64,000 nucleotides of DNA, from NCBI RefSeq assembly GCF_010119385.1, contig NZ_VFIE01000024.1, forward strand, positions 25,341 to 89,340, read 5' to 3'. A program made the translations under genes and the position numbers. The DNA is from Nesterenkonia haasae (GTDB taxonomy: Bacteria > Actinomycetota > Actinomycetes > Actinomycetales > Micrococcaceae). Shown here piece by piece: positions 16,804 through 25,262 of the stretch; position 1 is the stretch's first letter, and every line of letters begins with the position of its first letter. The notes below the pieces were generated by a model. It saw nothing but the letters and a program-made list of their open reading frames with translations. It ran no database searches and was not told the origin of the DNA.

Positions 16804-18207
16804 ATGAACAGCAACAGCAGCACCCTGGCCTCTGCCGAGGTGGACCGCATCAGTCCTGCCGACATAGAGGCAGGGCACACCGCCTATGAGCTAGACCGTA
16901 AGCATGTTTTTCACTCGTGGTCTGCCCAAGAGCAATTGCAGCCCATGAACGTCATTGATGCTGAAGGTTCGTGGATTTGGGATGGCGAGGGTAATCGTCT
17001 ACTCGACTTCACCTCGCAACTCATCTACACCAACGCCGGGCACAAACACCCCAAGATCATCGAGGCCATTAAGAATCAGGCCGAGAAGCTGTGCACTGTT
17101 GCTCCGCAACACGTCAACGACGCCCGCTCCGAGGCTGCGCGACTCATCACCGAGCTCCTGCCGGAAGACATCAACCATGTCTTTTTCACCAACGGTGGTG
17201 CTGATGCTAATGAGCATGCTGTGCGTATGGCCAGGCTGCACACCGGGCGCCGAAAGGTGCTTTCGGCCTACCGCTCCTACCATGGTGGGACTCATCTTGC
17301 GGTGAATCTCACCGGCGACCCCCGCAGGATCCCCAGTGACGACGACGCTGGCGTGGTCCGCTTCCTGCCCGCCTTCACCTACGGTTCGCATTTCCGGCCC
17401 GAGTCTGCAGAAGAATGGACCGAGGAACAGGAAGCCGAGCGAGCCCTGGCTCATCTGCGGGACACGCTTGTGTTGGAAGGCCCATCGCAGGTGGCTGCTC
17501 TCATCCTGGAAGCTATCCCTGGAACTGCCGGAATCTACATTCCCCCAGCTGGCTACATCGAAGGCGCGCGAGCGCTCTGTGATGAGTTCGGCATCGTCAT
17601 GATCTTTGATGAAGTGATGGCTGGTTTCGGTCGCTCTGGTAAGTGGTTCGCGCACGAGCATTTTGCCGTTGAGCCAGATATTGTCACGTTCGCCAAAGGT
17701 GTGAATTCCGGATATGTGCCGATGGGCGGCGTCGCGATGGACGACTCCATCTACAGCAGCTTCGCCAATCGGATGTACCCAGGAGGACTGACCTACTCGG
17801 GGCATCCCCTCGCCATGGCCGCAGCGGTAGCCGCTATTAACGCCATGCGGGATGAGGGGATGGTCGAGAACGCCGCTCGGGTGGGTTCGGAGGTCATTGG
17901 ACCGAGGCTCGAAGAGATCAAGAGAAACCATCCCGTGGTCGGCGACGTTCGCGGAGCTGGAGTCTTCTGGGCTATTGAGCTGGTCCGGGATCAGGAAAGC
18001 CGCGAGCCTCTGGCACCTTATGGTCAGACTCCCGCGGTGATGCCGGAGCTCGTGGCGGCATGCAAGGCGAAGGGCGTATTGCCGTTCATCAACATGAACC
18101 GGATCCACATCTGCCCACCGCTGAACGTGGCCGACGACGACGTCCGGTTTGGCCTCGATGTGATCGACGAGGTTTTGTCGATCGCTGACGAGTTCCGCAA
18201 AGGCTGA
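16804..18207 (+). CDS. Class III omega-aminotransferase (beta-alanine/taurine-pyruvate type)
   Basis: The 467-residue PLP enzyme transfers the terminal amino group of an omega- or beta-amino acid to pyruvate or 2-oxoglutarate. Visible features are the opening HVFHSWSAQEQ typical of beta-alanine and taurine transaminases, the cofactor strand VMIFDEVMAGFGRSG and the PLP lysine Lys298 in FAKGVNSGY. Together with MmsA 27 bases upstream it forms a two-step route from beta-alanine to acetyl-CoA, or from 3-aminoisobutyrate to propionyl-CoA. An AGGAGA site precedes the ATG. Taurine cannot be excluded as substrate, but no sulfonate gene is nearby. Confidence 0.9.
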   Translation: MNSNSSTLASAEVDRISPADIEAGHTAYELDRKHVFHSWSAQEQLQPMNVIDAEGSWIWDGEGNRLLDFTSQLIYTNAGHKHPKIIEAIKNQAEKLCTVAPQHVNDARSEAARLITELLPEDINHVFFTNGGADANEHAVRMARLHTGRRKVLSAYRSYHGGTHLAVNLTGDPRRIPSDDDAGVVRFLPAFTYGSHFRPESAEEWTEEQEAERALAHLRDTLVLEGPSQVAALILEAIPGTAGIYIPPAGYIEGARALCDEFGIVMIFDEVMAGFGRSGKWFAHEHFAVEPDIVTFAKGVNSGYVPMGGVAMDDSIYSSFANRMYPGGLTYSGHPLAMAAAVAAINAMRDEGMVENAARVGSEVIGPRLEEIKRNHPVVGDVRGAGVFWAIELVRDQESREPLAPYGQTPAVMPELVAACKAKGVLPFINMNRIHICPPLNVADDDVRFGLDVIDEVLSIADEFRKG

Positions 18208-18220
18208 ACGCCCCAGCTGA

Positions 18221-18279
18221 CTCCTCAGCGCAGCCAATCATGTTGCGTCACGCCACACAGCCTGGACTGCGCTGAGGAG
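18221..18279. terminator. Convergent 13-bp hairpin overlapping the end of gntR
   Basis: A perfect 13-bp inverted repeat (arms 18221-18233 and 18267-18279, loop 33 bases) lies between the converging aminotransferase and GntR genes. The right arm is inside the last codons of the GntR gene. It could act as a shared terminator in either direction, although the loop is long and no T tract follows. Confidence 0.45.
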
Positions 18280-18576
18280 GTCTGGCTCGCTGATGCCCGA
18301 TAGTCGGGCCTCCGCCACAGCATCTCTGACATGGCCAAGCACCACGCCGGGGAGAACCGATGGCTGATCGGCGACCCGGGTCCCGGCAGCACCCTTCGTC
18401 ACCACGAACCCGCTGGACTCCAGCGCGCGGTACGCCTTGGCGGCAGTCGCCACAGCGACGCCGAGATCCCGCGCGGTTTGCCGCACGGTCGGCAGCCTGT
18501 CCCCTGCACCCATCCGACCAGACAGGATCAGCCCTCTGAAATGAGCGGTGATGCGTTCGGCTGAATACTCAGTCAT
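18238..18576 (-). CDS. GntR-family regulator, small (YtrA-like)
   Basis: The 112-residue protein has the GntR winged helix (residues 5-72: AERITAHFRGLILSGRMGAGDRLP, then TVRQTARDLGVAVATAAKAYRALESSGF) and a short C-terminal tail, as in YtrA-type repressors that lack a large ligand domain. These usually repress an adjacent transporter or membrane-protein operon. The ATG at 18576 lies inside the end of the upstream membrane-protein gene, overlapping by eight bases, so the two are translationally coupled. The long palindrome at 19547-19591 is the probable operator. Confidence 0.88.
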   Translation of the reverse strand: MTEYSAERITAHFRGLILSGRMGAGDRLPTVRQTARDLGVAVATAAKAYRALESSGFVVTKGAAGTRVADQPSVLPGVVLGHVRDAVAEARLSGISEPDLLSAVQAVWRDAT

Positions 18577-19501
18577 GAACCGTCGCCGCCTGGGGCTGGG
18601 GCCGTAGGGCCGCAATCGCGACAACTATCATCAACAAGGAGAGCCCAAAGAACTGCACGAGGTATGACATGCCCAAAAGCCAGGGGGAAGCTGCCGCCAA
18701 TGTGGTGTCAAACGAGTAGCCCTCTGAAGCGAGTGACACTCCTGCTGCGCCCGCGGCTGTGTTGAGGGCGCGTGCAAGAGTAAGGAGAACTGCGCCGGCG
18801 CCTAGGCAGACCACCATGGATGAAAGCGCTGATCGCGACGCTTCCTCACCCCTGACGCTACTCGGGGCAAGAAACGGACGTACCGCATTGAGGTGAAGGA
18901 CAAGAACCGTCAGCACGAGAAGCAGGAGCGCCGCTGCGGCGGCGGGCAGACCATACGCCCAGCCGAAGAAGTCAGCCACCATTCCGCCTGTGGCTCCGGT
19001 GTCGATCACCAGCAGCCGATAACGACCCTCCTCATCTGGGCTTGAGGCAGATCCGGCGAATGCGACGAACAGGATCAAGGCGAGCGCGCAGGACCCAAGC
19101 AACCACAACTGGGAAGAACCGGTGAAGGACCGCCACGTGCGGGGATGCGTAGGCGCAACCGGCTCAGCCGGCTGACGGCGGTAACTGGCCAAGAGCACTG
19201 CGACAGCGAGCAAGACCAAACATGCTGCGAGCAGCGGAATCGAGTACCTCCACCAGGCGAAGTCTTCGCCTCCGAGCCTCATGCGGCGGAAACGCATGAC
19301 ACTCACCGTCACGGCGAACAGGACAAGGAACGCAGCCCCAGACGCCAGGGTCGACCGCATCACGGCGTCAGGTCGAGACGAGGCATCTAGCCGGGGTGGA
19401 AGAGGCAGCTTCTCGCGCCAGATGGGCACCGCTAAAACGGCCACGACGGCCAGAGCCGCAACGACGGGAAGCACCTCATAGAGCATTGCCAACACGAACA
19501 T
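18569..19501 (-). CDS. Multi-pass membrane protein coupled to GntR
   Basis: The 310-residue protein has about eight hydrophobic segments and two polar cytoplasmic or external loops, with no known catalytic motif. The opening segment, a second around residues 52-70 and a pair near 85-105 resemble the DUF1648-like or YtrC-type membrane proteins often placed under YtrA regulators, but I cannot name the family. It is the first gene of a two-gene operon with the GntR regulator. A GGGGA site lies upstream of the ATG at 19501. No ATP-binding subunit is present, so it does not look like a complete ABC transporter. Confidence 0.75.
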   Translation of the reverse strand: MFVLAMLYEVLPVVAALAVVAVLAVPIWREKLPLPPRLDASSRPDAVMRSTLASGAAFLVLFAVTVSVMRFRRMRLGGEDFAWWRYSIPLLAACLVLLAVAVLLASYRRQPAEPVAPTHPRTWRSFTGSSQLWLLGSCALALILFVAFAGSASSPDEEGRYRLLVIDTGATGGMVADFFGWAYGLPAAAAALLLLVLTVLVLHLNAVRPFLAPSSVRGEEASRSALSSMVVCLGAGAVLLTLARALNTAAGAAGVSLASEGYSFDTTLAAASPWLLGMSYLVQFFGLSLLMIVVAIAALRPQPQAATVHD

Positions 19502-19546
19502 GTCCGATTCCCCACTTCCCGCATGTAGCCGACACCAGTTAACCTA

Positions 19547-19591
19547 TGTGCTGCACACATGGTACAAGTTTTGTACTATATGTGCAGCACA
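19547..19591. promoter_or_regulatory. Large palindrome, probable GntR operator
   Basis: Two 21-base arms (19547-19567 and 19571-19591) around a three-base centre match at 19 of 21 positions, and the two mismatches are G-T pairs. The inner part contains GTAC-N7-GTAC and the outer part TGTGCTGCACA-type repeats. It lies 46 bases upstream of the leftward membrane-protein gene and contains a TATAGT that could be its -10 element, so occupation by a YtrA-type repressor would block transcription. Confidence 0.65.
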
Positions 19592-19613
19592 AGGTGCGCC
19601 GATCTCGGGAGCC

Positions 19614-20285
19614 TCAGCAGTGGGACGTCAGATCAGACTCCCAGGCATCTCGGATCATCTCTTCCAAAACTGCGAGGTCGATGTCTTCCGGAGTGTTGAT
19701 GTAAAGACACGCTGCGCCGGTGCTGTGCTTACCGAGCCGAGCTAAGAGTTCTGCTGAGCGCGGTGACTCTGTGAGGCCGTATAGCGAGATCTTCGATTTT
19801 CGGGGTGAGAATCCGAGCCGGAATGTGTCGCCCTCCCGGCCGGTCGCATAGCGGTAGTGGGCCTGTCCATAGCCGATCATGGTGGGCCCCCACATCACGG
19901 GTTGCTCCCCGGTGACGCGTGTGAAGATTTCCAACAGCAATCTACCGTGTAAGACACGGCGCGCAGTGTCGAGCCCTTCAACAAAGTCACTCGGTGTTTG
20001 GTCAGTAGGGACCGTCTTGAGGTCTATCGCGTTCTTTCCGGTGTGACCTTCGGTGATCACAGAGCGGCGCGCTTCGGGCTCCGGCACATGGCCAGCTAGT
20101 CCCAAGCCGCGTTCCACAAGAGCCGCCTGCAGGCGTTCCAGGCTGCGCCTCCCGAGGCCGTGGAGTGAGGCGAGCGTAGCGTATTCGACCCCGTGGAGAG
20201 ACTCCAGATTGGAGTACCCGGCATGCTGTAAGGCATCACGGGCGGGTCGCCCGATGCCGGCGACCGAGTCGAAACTCGTACTCAT
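19614..20285 (-). CDS. DUF1801 domain protein with N-terminal helix-hairpin-helix
   Basis: The 223-residue protein joins a helix-hairpin-helix DNA-binding-like domain (residues 3-58, with GIGRPARDALQHAGY and LASLHGLGRRS) to a DUF1801 domain (residues 85-220, with TPSDFVEGL, EQPVMWGPTMIGYG and SISLYG-type strands). DUF1801 is a small alpha-beta fold of unknown function; the HhH half suggests a link to DNA. The ATG at 20285 was chosen over 20324 because homologous proteins begin just before the HhH; the GAGG upstream is close. No operon partner is obvious. Confidence 0.8.
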   Translation of the reverse strand: MSTSFDSVAGIGRPARDALQHAGYSNLESLHGVEYATLASLHGLGRRSLERLQAALVERGLGLAGHVPEPEARRSVITEGHTGKNAIDLKTVPTDQTPSDFVEGLDTARRVLHGRLLLEIFTRVTGEQPVMWGPTMIGYGQAHYRYATGREGDTFRLGFSPRKSKISLYGLTESPRSAELLARLGKHSTGAACLYINTPEDIDLAVLEEMIRDAWESDLTSHC

Positions 20286-20395
20286 ATCCTCATCGTATCC
20301 AGCGCGCCTGCAAGTGCGCCTCATTCCGGGGCAGGAGCCGTGAGCTTCGGGCCAGGTCGAGGGTGATGGGTCGGACCAGATGCCAGAGATGCAGG

Positions 20396-21871
20396 TTAGT
20401 CCTTGACGGGCTTCGGTGCGCGTTTCTGGGAGGCAAGCTTTGTCAGCAAATCATGCTCGGCTTGGGGGCCGGGCTTGATTCCCCCTGGGATACGCAGCAC
20501 GAAGATCAGGCCCAGCAGCCACCAGGCTCCAAACATGATGTAGGGCTGGAAAGTCAGGCCGGCAGGCATACCGGGTAGGTACAGCAGGAACATGGCGGCA
20601 GTGGTCACCAGAGCTAGAACCCCGACGACGGTGCCGCCGATATTTCCGGCCTGCCCGCCGACCCGCATGGGCCGGGGCATATCCGGTTCGCGCCGGCGCA
20701 GAACCAGGAAGACCACCGAGACCAAGATGTAGGTGATGACGATTGATGGAGAGCCGGAATCCACCAGCCAGACCATCATGACTTCCCCAAAGAACGGTGC
20801 GACCACGGAAATCCCGCCGATGAAAAGCAGGGCATTGATGGGCGTCCTGTGCTTGGGGTGAAGTTTCGCGAACCAGCGTGGCAGCATCCCGGAGTTGGCC
20901 ATCGCCCAGATAAGACGTGAGGCCCCGATGATGAAGGCATTCCATGAGGTCAACAGCCCCGCCAGGCCTCCAGCAACCACCACGTTGCTCCAGAACTCAT
21001 TGCCGGCCAATGCGCCCATGGCATCAGCGGTCGCCAAATCGAAGTCACCCATTTCTGATGCCGGCAGGGCCACAGAAGTAGTGAGCACAATCGCAATGTA
21101 GAACGCTGCAGCGATACAGACGGAGAAGACCACGAGTATGCCGATCTTTCGTGGAGACACTTTGACCTCTTCGGCTGACTGCGGGATGACGTCGAAGCCG
21201 ACGAAGAGGAAGGGCACCACGACCAGCACCGCGATGATTCCTGCAGTGCCGCCCGTAAACAGCGGCTCCGCGTGCTGGGGCTCACCATTGATGAACGCCA
21301 TCACAATGAGCGCCACGGCCATAGTCACGACGAAGATGACAACTGATGTCTGGAAGAAGCTGGCCTGCTTGATTCCCTTGATGTTCAGGGCTGTGAGCAG
21401 GATTCCGGTGACGACGCCGATGAGCGCCCACACTAAGTTCACTTCGAACCCAGCGACAGTCCACAGTGGAATCGAATTCACTTGAGGAATGATGTAGGCA
21501 ATCGTCCTGGGGATCGCGACCGCTTCAAACGCGACCACTGCAATGTATCCCCCGACGATTCCCCATGAGCCGATGAAAGCCAGGCGAGGATCAAGCCCCC
21601 GCAGCAGGTAGTTGTGCTCACCACCGGCAAGGGGCATCGCTGAAACCAACTCGGCATAGACCAACCCGACCAAAGCCATGATGGCAGCACCAATTACGAA
21701 TGCCACCACAGTGCCCATGGTGCCCGCACCGATGAGCCACCCACTGGTCAGTGTGACCCAGCCGAAGCCGATCATGGCGCCGAATCCGATGAAGAGTATT
21801 TCCAGCCAGCCGAGTGAGCGCTTGAAGCGGCCCTCCTGAGGCGGAGTATGCCCTGACGATATGTGAGACAT
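20396..21871 (-). CDS. APC-family amino acid permease
   Basis: The 491-residue transporter has twelve hydrophobic segments and the APC superfamily signature GAMIGFGWVTLTSGWLIGAGT in helix 1, with the conserved Gly-rich kink, plus helix 6 with GFDVIPQSAEEV. It probably imports an amino acid or amine in symport with protons. It is divergent from an FCD-type GntR regulator that also precedes a glutarate-type catabolic operon, so 5-aminovalerate, GABA or lysine are plausible substrates. The ATG at 21871 has GAAGGGA upstream; the longer frame to 22033 is not supported. Confidence 0.9.
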   Translation of the reverse strand: MSHISSGHTPPQEGRFKRSLGWLEILFIGFGAMIGFGWVTLTSGWLIGAGTMGTVVAFVIGAAIMALVGLVYAELVSAMPLAGGEHNYLLRGLDPRLAFIGSWGIVGGYIAVVAFEAVAIPRTIAYIIPQVNSIPLWTVAGFEVNLVWALIGVVTGILLTALNIKGIKQASFFQTSVVIFVVTMAVALIVMAFINGEPQHAEPLFTGGTAGIIAVLVVVPFLFVGFDVIPQSAEEVKVSPRKIGILVVFSVCIAAAFYIAIVLTTSVALPASEMGDFDLATADAMGALAGNEFWSNVVVAGGLAGLLTSWNAFIIGASRLIWAMANSGMLPRWFAKLHPKHRTPINALLFIGGISVVAPFFGEVMMVWLVDSGSPSIVITYILVSVVFLVLRRREPDMPRPMRVGGQAGNIGGTVVGVLALVTTAAMFLLYLPGMPAGLTFQPYIMFGAWWLLGLIFVLRIPGGIKPGPQAEHDLLTKLASQKRAPKPVKD

Positions 21872-22000
21872 GCTTGGTCCCTTCTGGGTGCAACGTGGAG
21901 ATGACTCTTCGGCGAATACAACGGGTAGGCAAGAGCACCTCAGCAGCTTCACGCTCAAGGTTCCACGAATCGTAGACGGCCGATTCGCCTCTTGTGACGC

Positions 22001-22028
22001 ATAATACACACAATGATTGGGCTGTAAC
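22001..22028 (-). promoter_or_regulatory. Candidate promoter of the APC permease
   Basis: On the minus strand GTTACA (22028-22023) and TATTAT (22006-22001) are separated by 16 bases, a reasonable -35/-10 pair. Transcription would start near 21994, leaving a leader of about 120 bases before the permease ATG at 21871. Confidence 0.4.
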
Positions 22029-22075
22029 GCCACCGCCTCACCTGGAGCAACTCAGGCTCCCCGTAGACTTCCCAC

Positions 22076-22804
22076 ATGAGTAGCATGCAACCAGTCACAA
22101 CGGGAGCGTCCCTAACGACCCAGGTTACTGACATGCTGCGCGCTGCAATTACCTCCGGGGAAATGCGCCCCGGTGAACACTATTCCGCGATCAGCCTTTC
22201 GCAGAGACTGGGAGTCTCTCGCACTCCGGTCCGCGAGGCCCTCCAGCTGCTGGAAAAAGAAGGCATAGTCCGGATCGAGAAAAACCGAGGGGTCCGCGTC
22301 ATCCAAATGTCCTTGGATGAAATCGTCCAGATCTTTCAAATCCGCATCATCTTGGAACCACCGGCGGCCGCTCGAGGCGCAGAGGCCGCCACCGACGAAG
22401 ACCTTCACCATATTCAGGAACTCCACGGAAACATCCTTGAAGCCGCCGCAGCTGGGGACGGCCCGCGAACGCTTCAGGCAGATAAGGAGTTCCACCTCTT
22501 TCTCCTAGGCCTGGCTGGTAATGCCCGCCTGACGGATCTGGACAGGGAACTTCGCAACCTTGTGCTAACACGAGGACTTGTGACGATCCCCTCTACCAGG
22601 AGCGGACAGGACTTGGCCGATGACCGGCGTGAGATTATGGAGGCGCTGGTGCGCCGCGACTCTCGAGCAGTGGCTCTTGCCGTGCGAGAACACGTCACCA
22701 GGACGGCTAAGCTGCTGATCACCGGCGTCAGCGCTAACACACCCGGGCTTTCAGCAGATGACTATCTGATCAAGATTGATCAGCTCAGCAAGCACTGCCA
22801 GTAA
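22076..22804 (+). CDS. GntR-family regulator, FadR/FCD subfamily
   Basis: The 242-residue regulator has a GntR winged helix (residues 12-78, with SLTTQVTDMLRAAITSGEMRPG and VSRTPVREALQLLEKEG) and a C-terminal all-helical FCD ligand domain (residues 85-225). FCD proteins bind carboxylic acids, often with a metal. The gene is divergent from the APC permease and sits upstream of the CoA-transferase operon, so it probably controls both in response to glutarate or a related acid. The start codon follows a weak ribosome site; M4 is an alternative. Confidence 0.92.
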   Translation: MSSMQPVTTGASLTTQVTDMLRAAITSGEMRPGEHYSAISLSQRLGVSRTPVREALQLLEKEGIVRIEKNRGVRVIQMSLDEIVQIFQIRIILEPPAAARGAEAATDEDLHHIQELHGNILEAAAAGDGPRTLQADKEFHLFLLGLAGNARLTDLDRELRNLVLTRGLVTIPSTRSGQDLADDRREIMEALVRRDSRAVALAVREHVTRTAKLLITGVSANTPGLSADDYLIKIDQLSKHCQ

Positions 22805-22881
22805 CTTCTGAGCCCCTCCACCCCTTCGCATCCGGCACCACAACTAAGGCGGCATTTACAATCGCAAGCCAGCCCGTTACA

Positions 22882-22893
22882 GTTGCATGCAAC
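22882..22893. promoter_or_regulatory. 12-bp palindrome, candidate operator of the CoA-transferase operon
   Basis: The perfect palindrome GTTGCATGCAAC lies 28 bases before the CoA-transferase ATG. The 9-base part GCATGCAAC recurs at the first codons of the GntR gene (around 22083), in the divergent region, which fits one regulator binding both places. Confidence 0.45.
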
Positions 22894-22920
22894 ATGCGAC
22901 ACATCTGAGGAGGTCATACG

Positions 22921-24072
22921 ATGCCGCATCTTGATAGTGCGCGACCGCTGGAGGGCCTCCGGGTCGCTGACTTCTCGCGGGTTCTTGCTGGTCCTCTGTG
23001 CACGATGCAATTGGCGGACTTCGGCGCTGAGGTCATCAAAATTGAAAGTCCAAGCGGTGACGACACCCGCTCCTGGGTGCCGCCGGTCGATGCGGACGGG
23101 ACGGGCACGTACTTCTCCAGCGTCAACCGGAACAAGAAGTCAGTCGTCGCAAACCTGAAGACGCCGGAAGGCCTGTCCTACGCTCGCGATCTGATCGCTG
23201 AGTGTGATGTTGTGGTTGAGAATTTTCGGCCAGGCATCATGGCGAAGTTCGGGCTCGACTATGAGACTTTGGCTCAGGCTCGCCCCGATATCGTGTACTG
23301 CTCGATCTCCGGCTTCGGTAGCGGCTCCGGCGCGGACATGCCCGGCTATGACCTCTTGGTGCAGGCGCTTGGTGGCCTGATGAGCATCACCGGTGACGCT
23401 GACTCAGAGCCGAGCAAGGTCGGTGTGGCTTTGGTGGATGTCCTGACGGGACAGAACGCCTTAGCCGGTATTCTTCTCGCGCTCCGTGCTCGCGATGCGA
23501 CAGGCGTCGGCCAAGAGGTGCAGGTCAACCTCCTATCCTCCGTAGTCGCCGCGCTGGTCAACCAAGGCACCGCGACCCTGGCTACCGGCCAATCGCCCCG
23601 CCGTCTGGGCAATGCGCACCCGAGCATCTCACCCTATGAAACCTTCCGCACCGCCGAGGGGACTCTGGCGCTAGCTGTGGGTACTGACCGGCAGTTTGCG
23701 GATCTCCTCCGAGTCCTTGAGCGTGAGGACCTCCTGGACGAGCCTCGTTTCGCCAGTAACGAGCTCCGCGTCGCCTCGCGCAGTGATTTGCGCACCATGA
23801 TCGAAGCCACGCTAGTGAACGACACTGCTCAGCGGTGGCAGGAGAAACTCCTTGCTAAGGGTGTACCTGCCGGAAAAGTAAACAGCGTCAGCGAGGCTCT
23901 CGAGCTGGCTGACGCTCTAGGGCTGACGCCTCACACCACCATCACAGACCCAGCTACGGGTCGCCAGTCCCAACAGTTGGCCAACCCCATCCGACTGTCG
24001 AATGCGGCACCTCAGTATCGCGACGTCCCACCTGCCCTGGGGGAACATCAAGGCGCCACCTTCGTTCACTGA
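22921..24072 (+). CDS. Class III (CaiB/BaiF) CoA-transferase, probable succinyl-CoA:glutarate type
   Basis: The 383-residue enzyme belongs to the formyl-CoA transferase family. The N-terminal pattern LEGLRVADFSRVLAGPLCTMQLADFGAEVIKIE is typical, and the nucleophilic Asp lies in the segment GYDLLVQALGGLM around residue 143. It moves CoA from a donor such as succinyl-CoA to a dicarboxylic acid. Because glutaryl-CoA dehydrogenase follows 32 bases downstream, glutarate is the likely acceptor, as in mammalian SUGCT. A GAGGAGGT site precedes the ATG. Confidence 0.88.
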   Translation: MPHLDSARPLEGLRVADFSRVLAGPLCTMQLADFGAEVIKIESPSGDDTRSWVPPVDADGTGTYFSSVNRNKKSVVANLKTPEGLSYARDLIAECDVVVENFRPGIMAKFGLDYETLAQARPDIVYCSISGFGSGSGADMPGYDLLVQALGGLMSITGDADSEPSKVGVALVDVLTGQNALAGILLALRARDATGVGQEVQVNLLSSVVAALVNQGTATLATGQSPRRLGNAHPSISPYETFRTAEGTLALAVGTDRQFADLLRVLEREDLLDEPRFASNELRVASRSDLRTMIEATLVNDTAQRWQEKLLAKGVPAGKVNSVSEALELADALGLTPHTTITDPATGRQSQQLANPIRLSNAAPQYRDVPPALGEHQGATFVH

Positions 24073-24104
24073 CTCCCCCCCCCGCACGTCGAAAGGCTTT
24101 CAAA

Positions 24105-25262
24105 ATGCTTGACAGTGACTTGATTGGTTTTGACTCTCTCCTCAGCGCAGAAGAGCGGCAACTCCAAACACAGGTTCGATCATTCGTGGACACCGCAATA
24201 AAACCCAACATCGCCAGTTGGTACGAGGACGCTGTCTTCCCCCTGGAAATCGTTCCCGAGATGGCGAAACTGGGTTTGCTGGGCATGCATCTGGAAGGGT
24301 ACGGCTGTGCTGGCCGCAGCGCCGTAGATTACGGGTTGGCCGCAGCAGAGCTTGAGGCCGGCGACTCTGGGCTGCGCACCTTTGTCTCTGTTCAGGGCTC
24401 CCTCGCTATGAGCGCGATCTACAAACACGGGTCGGAAGCGCAGAAACAGACATGGCTCCCGCAGATGGCCGCCGGCGAGGTGATCGGCTGCTTCGGCCTC
24501 ACCGAACCGAGCGCAGGTTCGGACCCGTCCGCCATGACGACCTTCGCCCGGCGTGACGGTGAGGACTGGGTCCTTAACGGCTCCAAGCGATGGATCGGAC
24601 TCGCCTCAGTAGCGCAGATCGCCATCATTTGGGCACAGACTGAAGACGGGGTCCGAGGCTTCATTGTCCCCACCGACAGCGAAGGGTTCACAGCCAAGCC
24701 GATCGAACCCAAACTGTCCATGCGCGCCTCCATCCAATGCGATATCGAACTCACCGAGGTTCGCCTACCAGCGGACGCGAGACTTCCGGAAGCCAAAGGG
24801 CTACGCGGTCCCTTCGAATGCCTGAACGAGGCTCGCTACGGAATTATCTGGGGCGCGATGGGCGCAGCGCGGGACGCTTGGCAGGTAGCACTGGATTACT
24901 CGAAGCAGCGCCTCCAATTCGATAAGCCACTTTCTGGCTACCAATTCACGCAGGGAAAGCTCGTGAACATGGCACTGGAGATCAACAAGGGCCTTTTGCT
25001 CGCTCTGCATCTGGGACGCCTCAAAGATGCCGGTCACCTCCAACCACACCAAATATCGGTGGGTAAGCTCAACAATTGCCGAGAAGCAATTGAGATAGCC
25101 CGGGACTGCCGCTCCATCCTCGGCGGCAATGGCATCACCATGGAACACTCTCCTCTGCGTCACGCCAATAACCTTGAGTCAGTGCGGACCTACGAAGGCA
25201 CCGACGAGGTTCACACTCTGATCATTGGCAACAAGATCACCGGCACCCCCGCCTTCAGATAA
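24105..25262 (+). CDS. gcdH: Glutaryl-CoA dehydrogenase
   Basis: The 385-residue flavoprotein closely follows human GCDH in motif order: GYGCAGRSAVDYGLAAAELE, GCFGLTEPSAGSDPSAM, LNGSKRWIG, SLRAS-like SMRAS, RYGIIWGAMGA, LGGNGIT and the catalytic base Glu364 in RTYEGTDEVH. It dehydrogenates and decarboxylates glutaryl-CoA to crotonyl-CoA, passing electrons to ETF. An AAAGG site lies upstream. It forms an operon with the CoA-transferase and probably the aminotransferase, defining a glutarate branch of lysine or 5-aminovalerate degradation. Confidence 0.93.
   Translation: MLDSDLIGFDSLLSAEERQLQTQVRSFVDTAIKPNIASWYEDAVFPLEIVPEMAKLGLLGMHLEGYGCAGRSAVDYGLAAAELEAGDSGLRTFVSVQGSLAMSAIYKHGSEAQKQTWLPQMAAGEVIGCFGLTEPSAGSDPSAMTTFARRDGEDWVLNGSKRWIGLASVAQIAIIWAQTEDGVRGFIVPTDSEGFTAKPIEPKLSMRASIQCDIELTEVRLPADARLPEAKGLRGPFECLNEARYGIIWGAMGAARDAWQVALDYSKQRLQFDKPLSGYQFTQGKLVNMALEINKGLLLALHLGRLKDAGHLQPHQISVGKLNNCREAIEIARDCRSILGGNGITMEHSPLRHANNLESVRTYEGTDEVHTLIIGNKITGTPAFR

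Noticed and set aside
16999..18237. Open frame of about 412 codons antisense to the aminotransferase
   Set aside because: It is the shadow of the GC-rich aminotransferase gene, has no ribosome site and no family resemblance.
21872..22033. 54-codon extension of the APC permease
   Set aside because: No ribosome site and it covers the predicted promoter region; the APC domain begins after residue 55.
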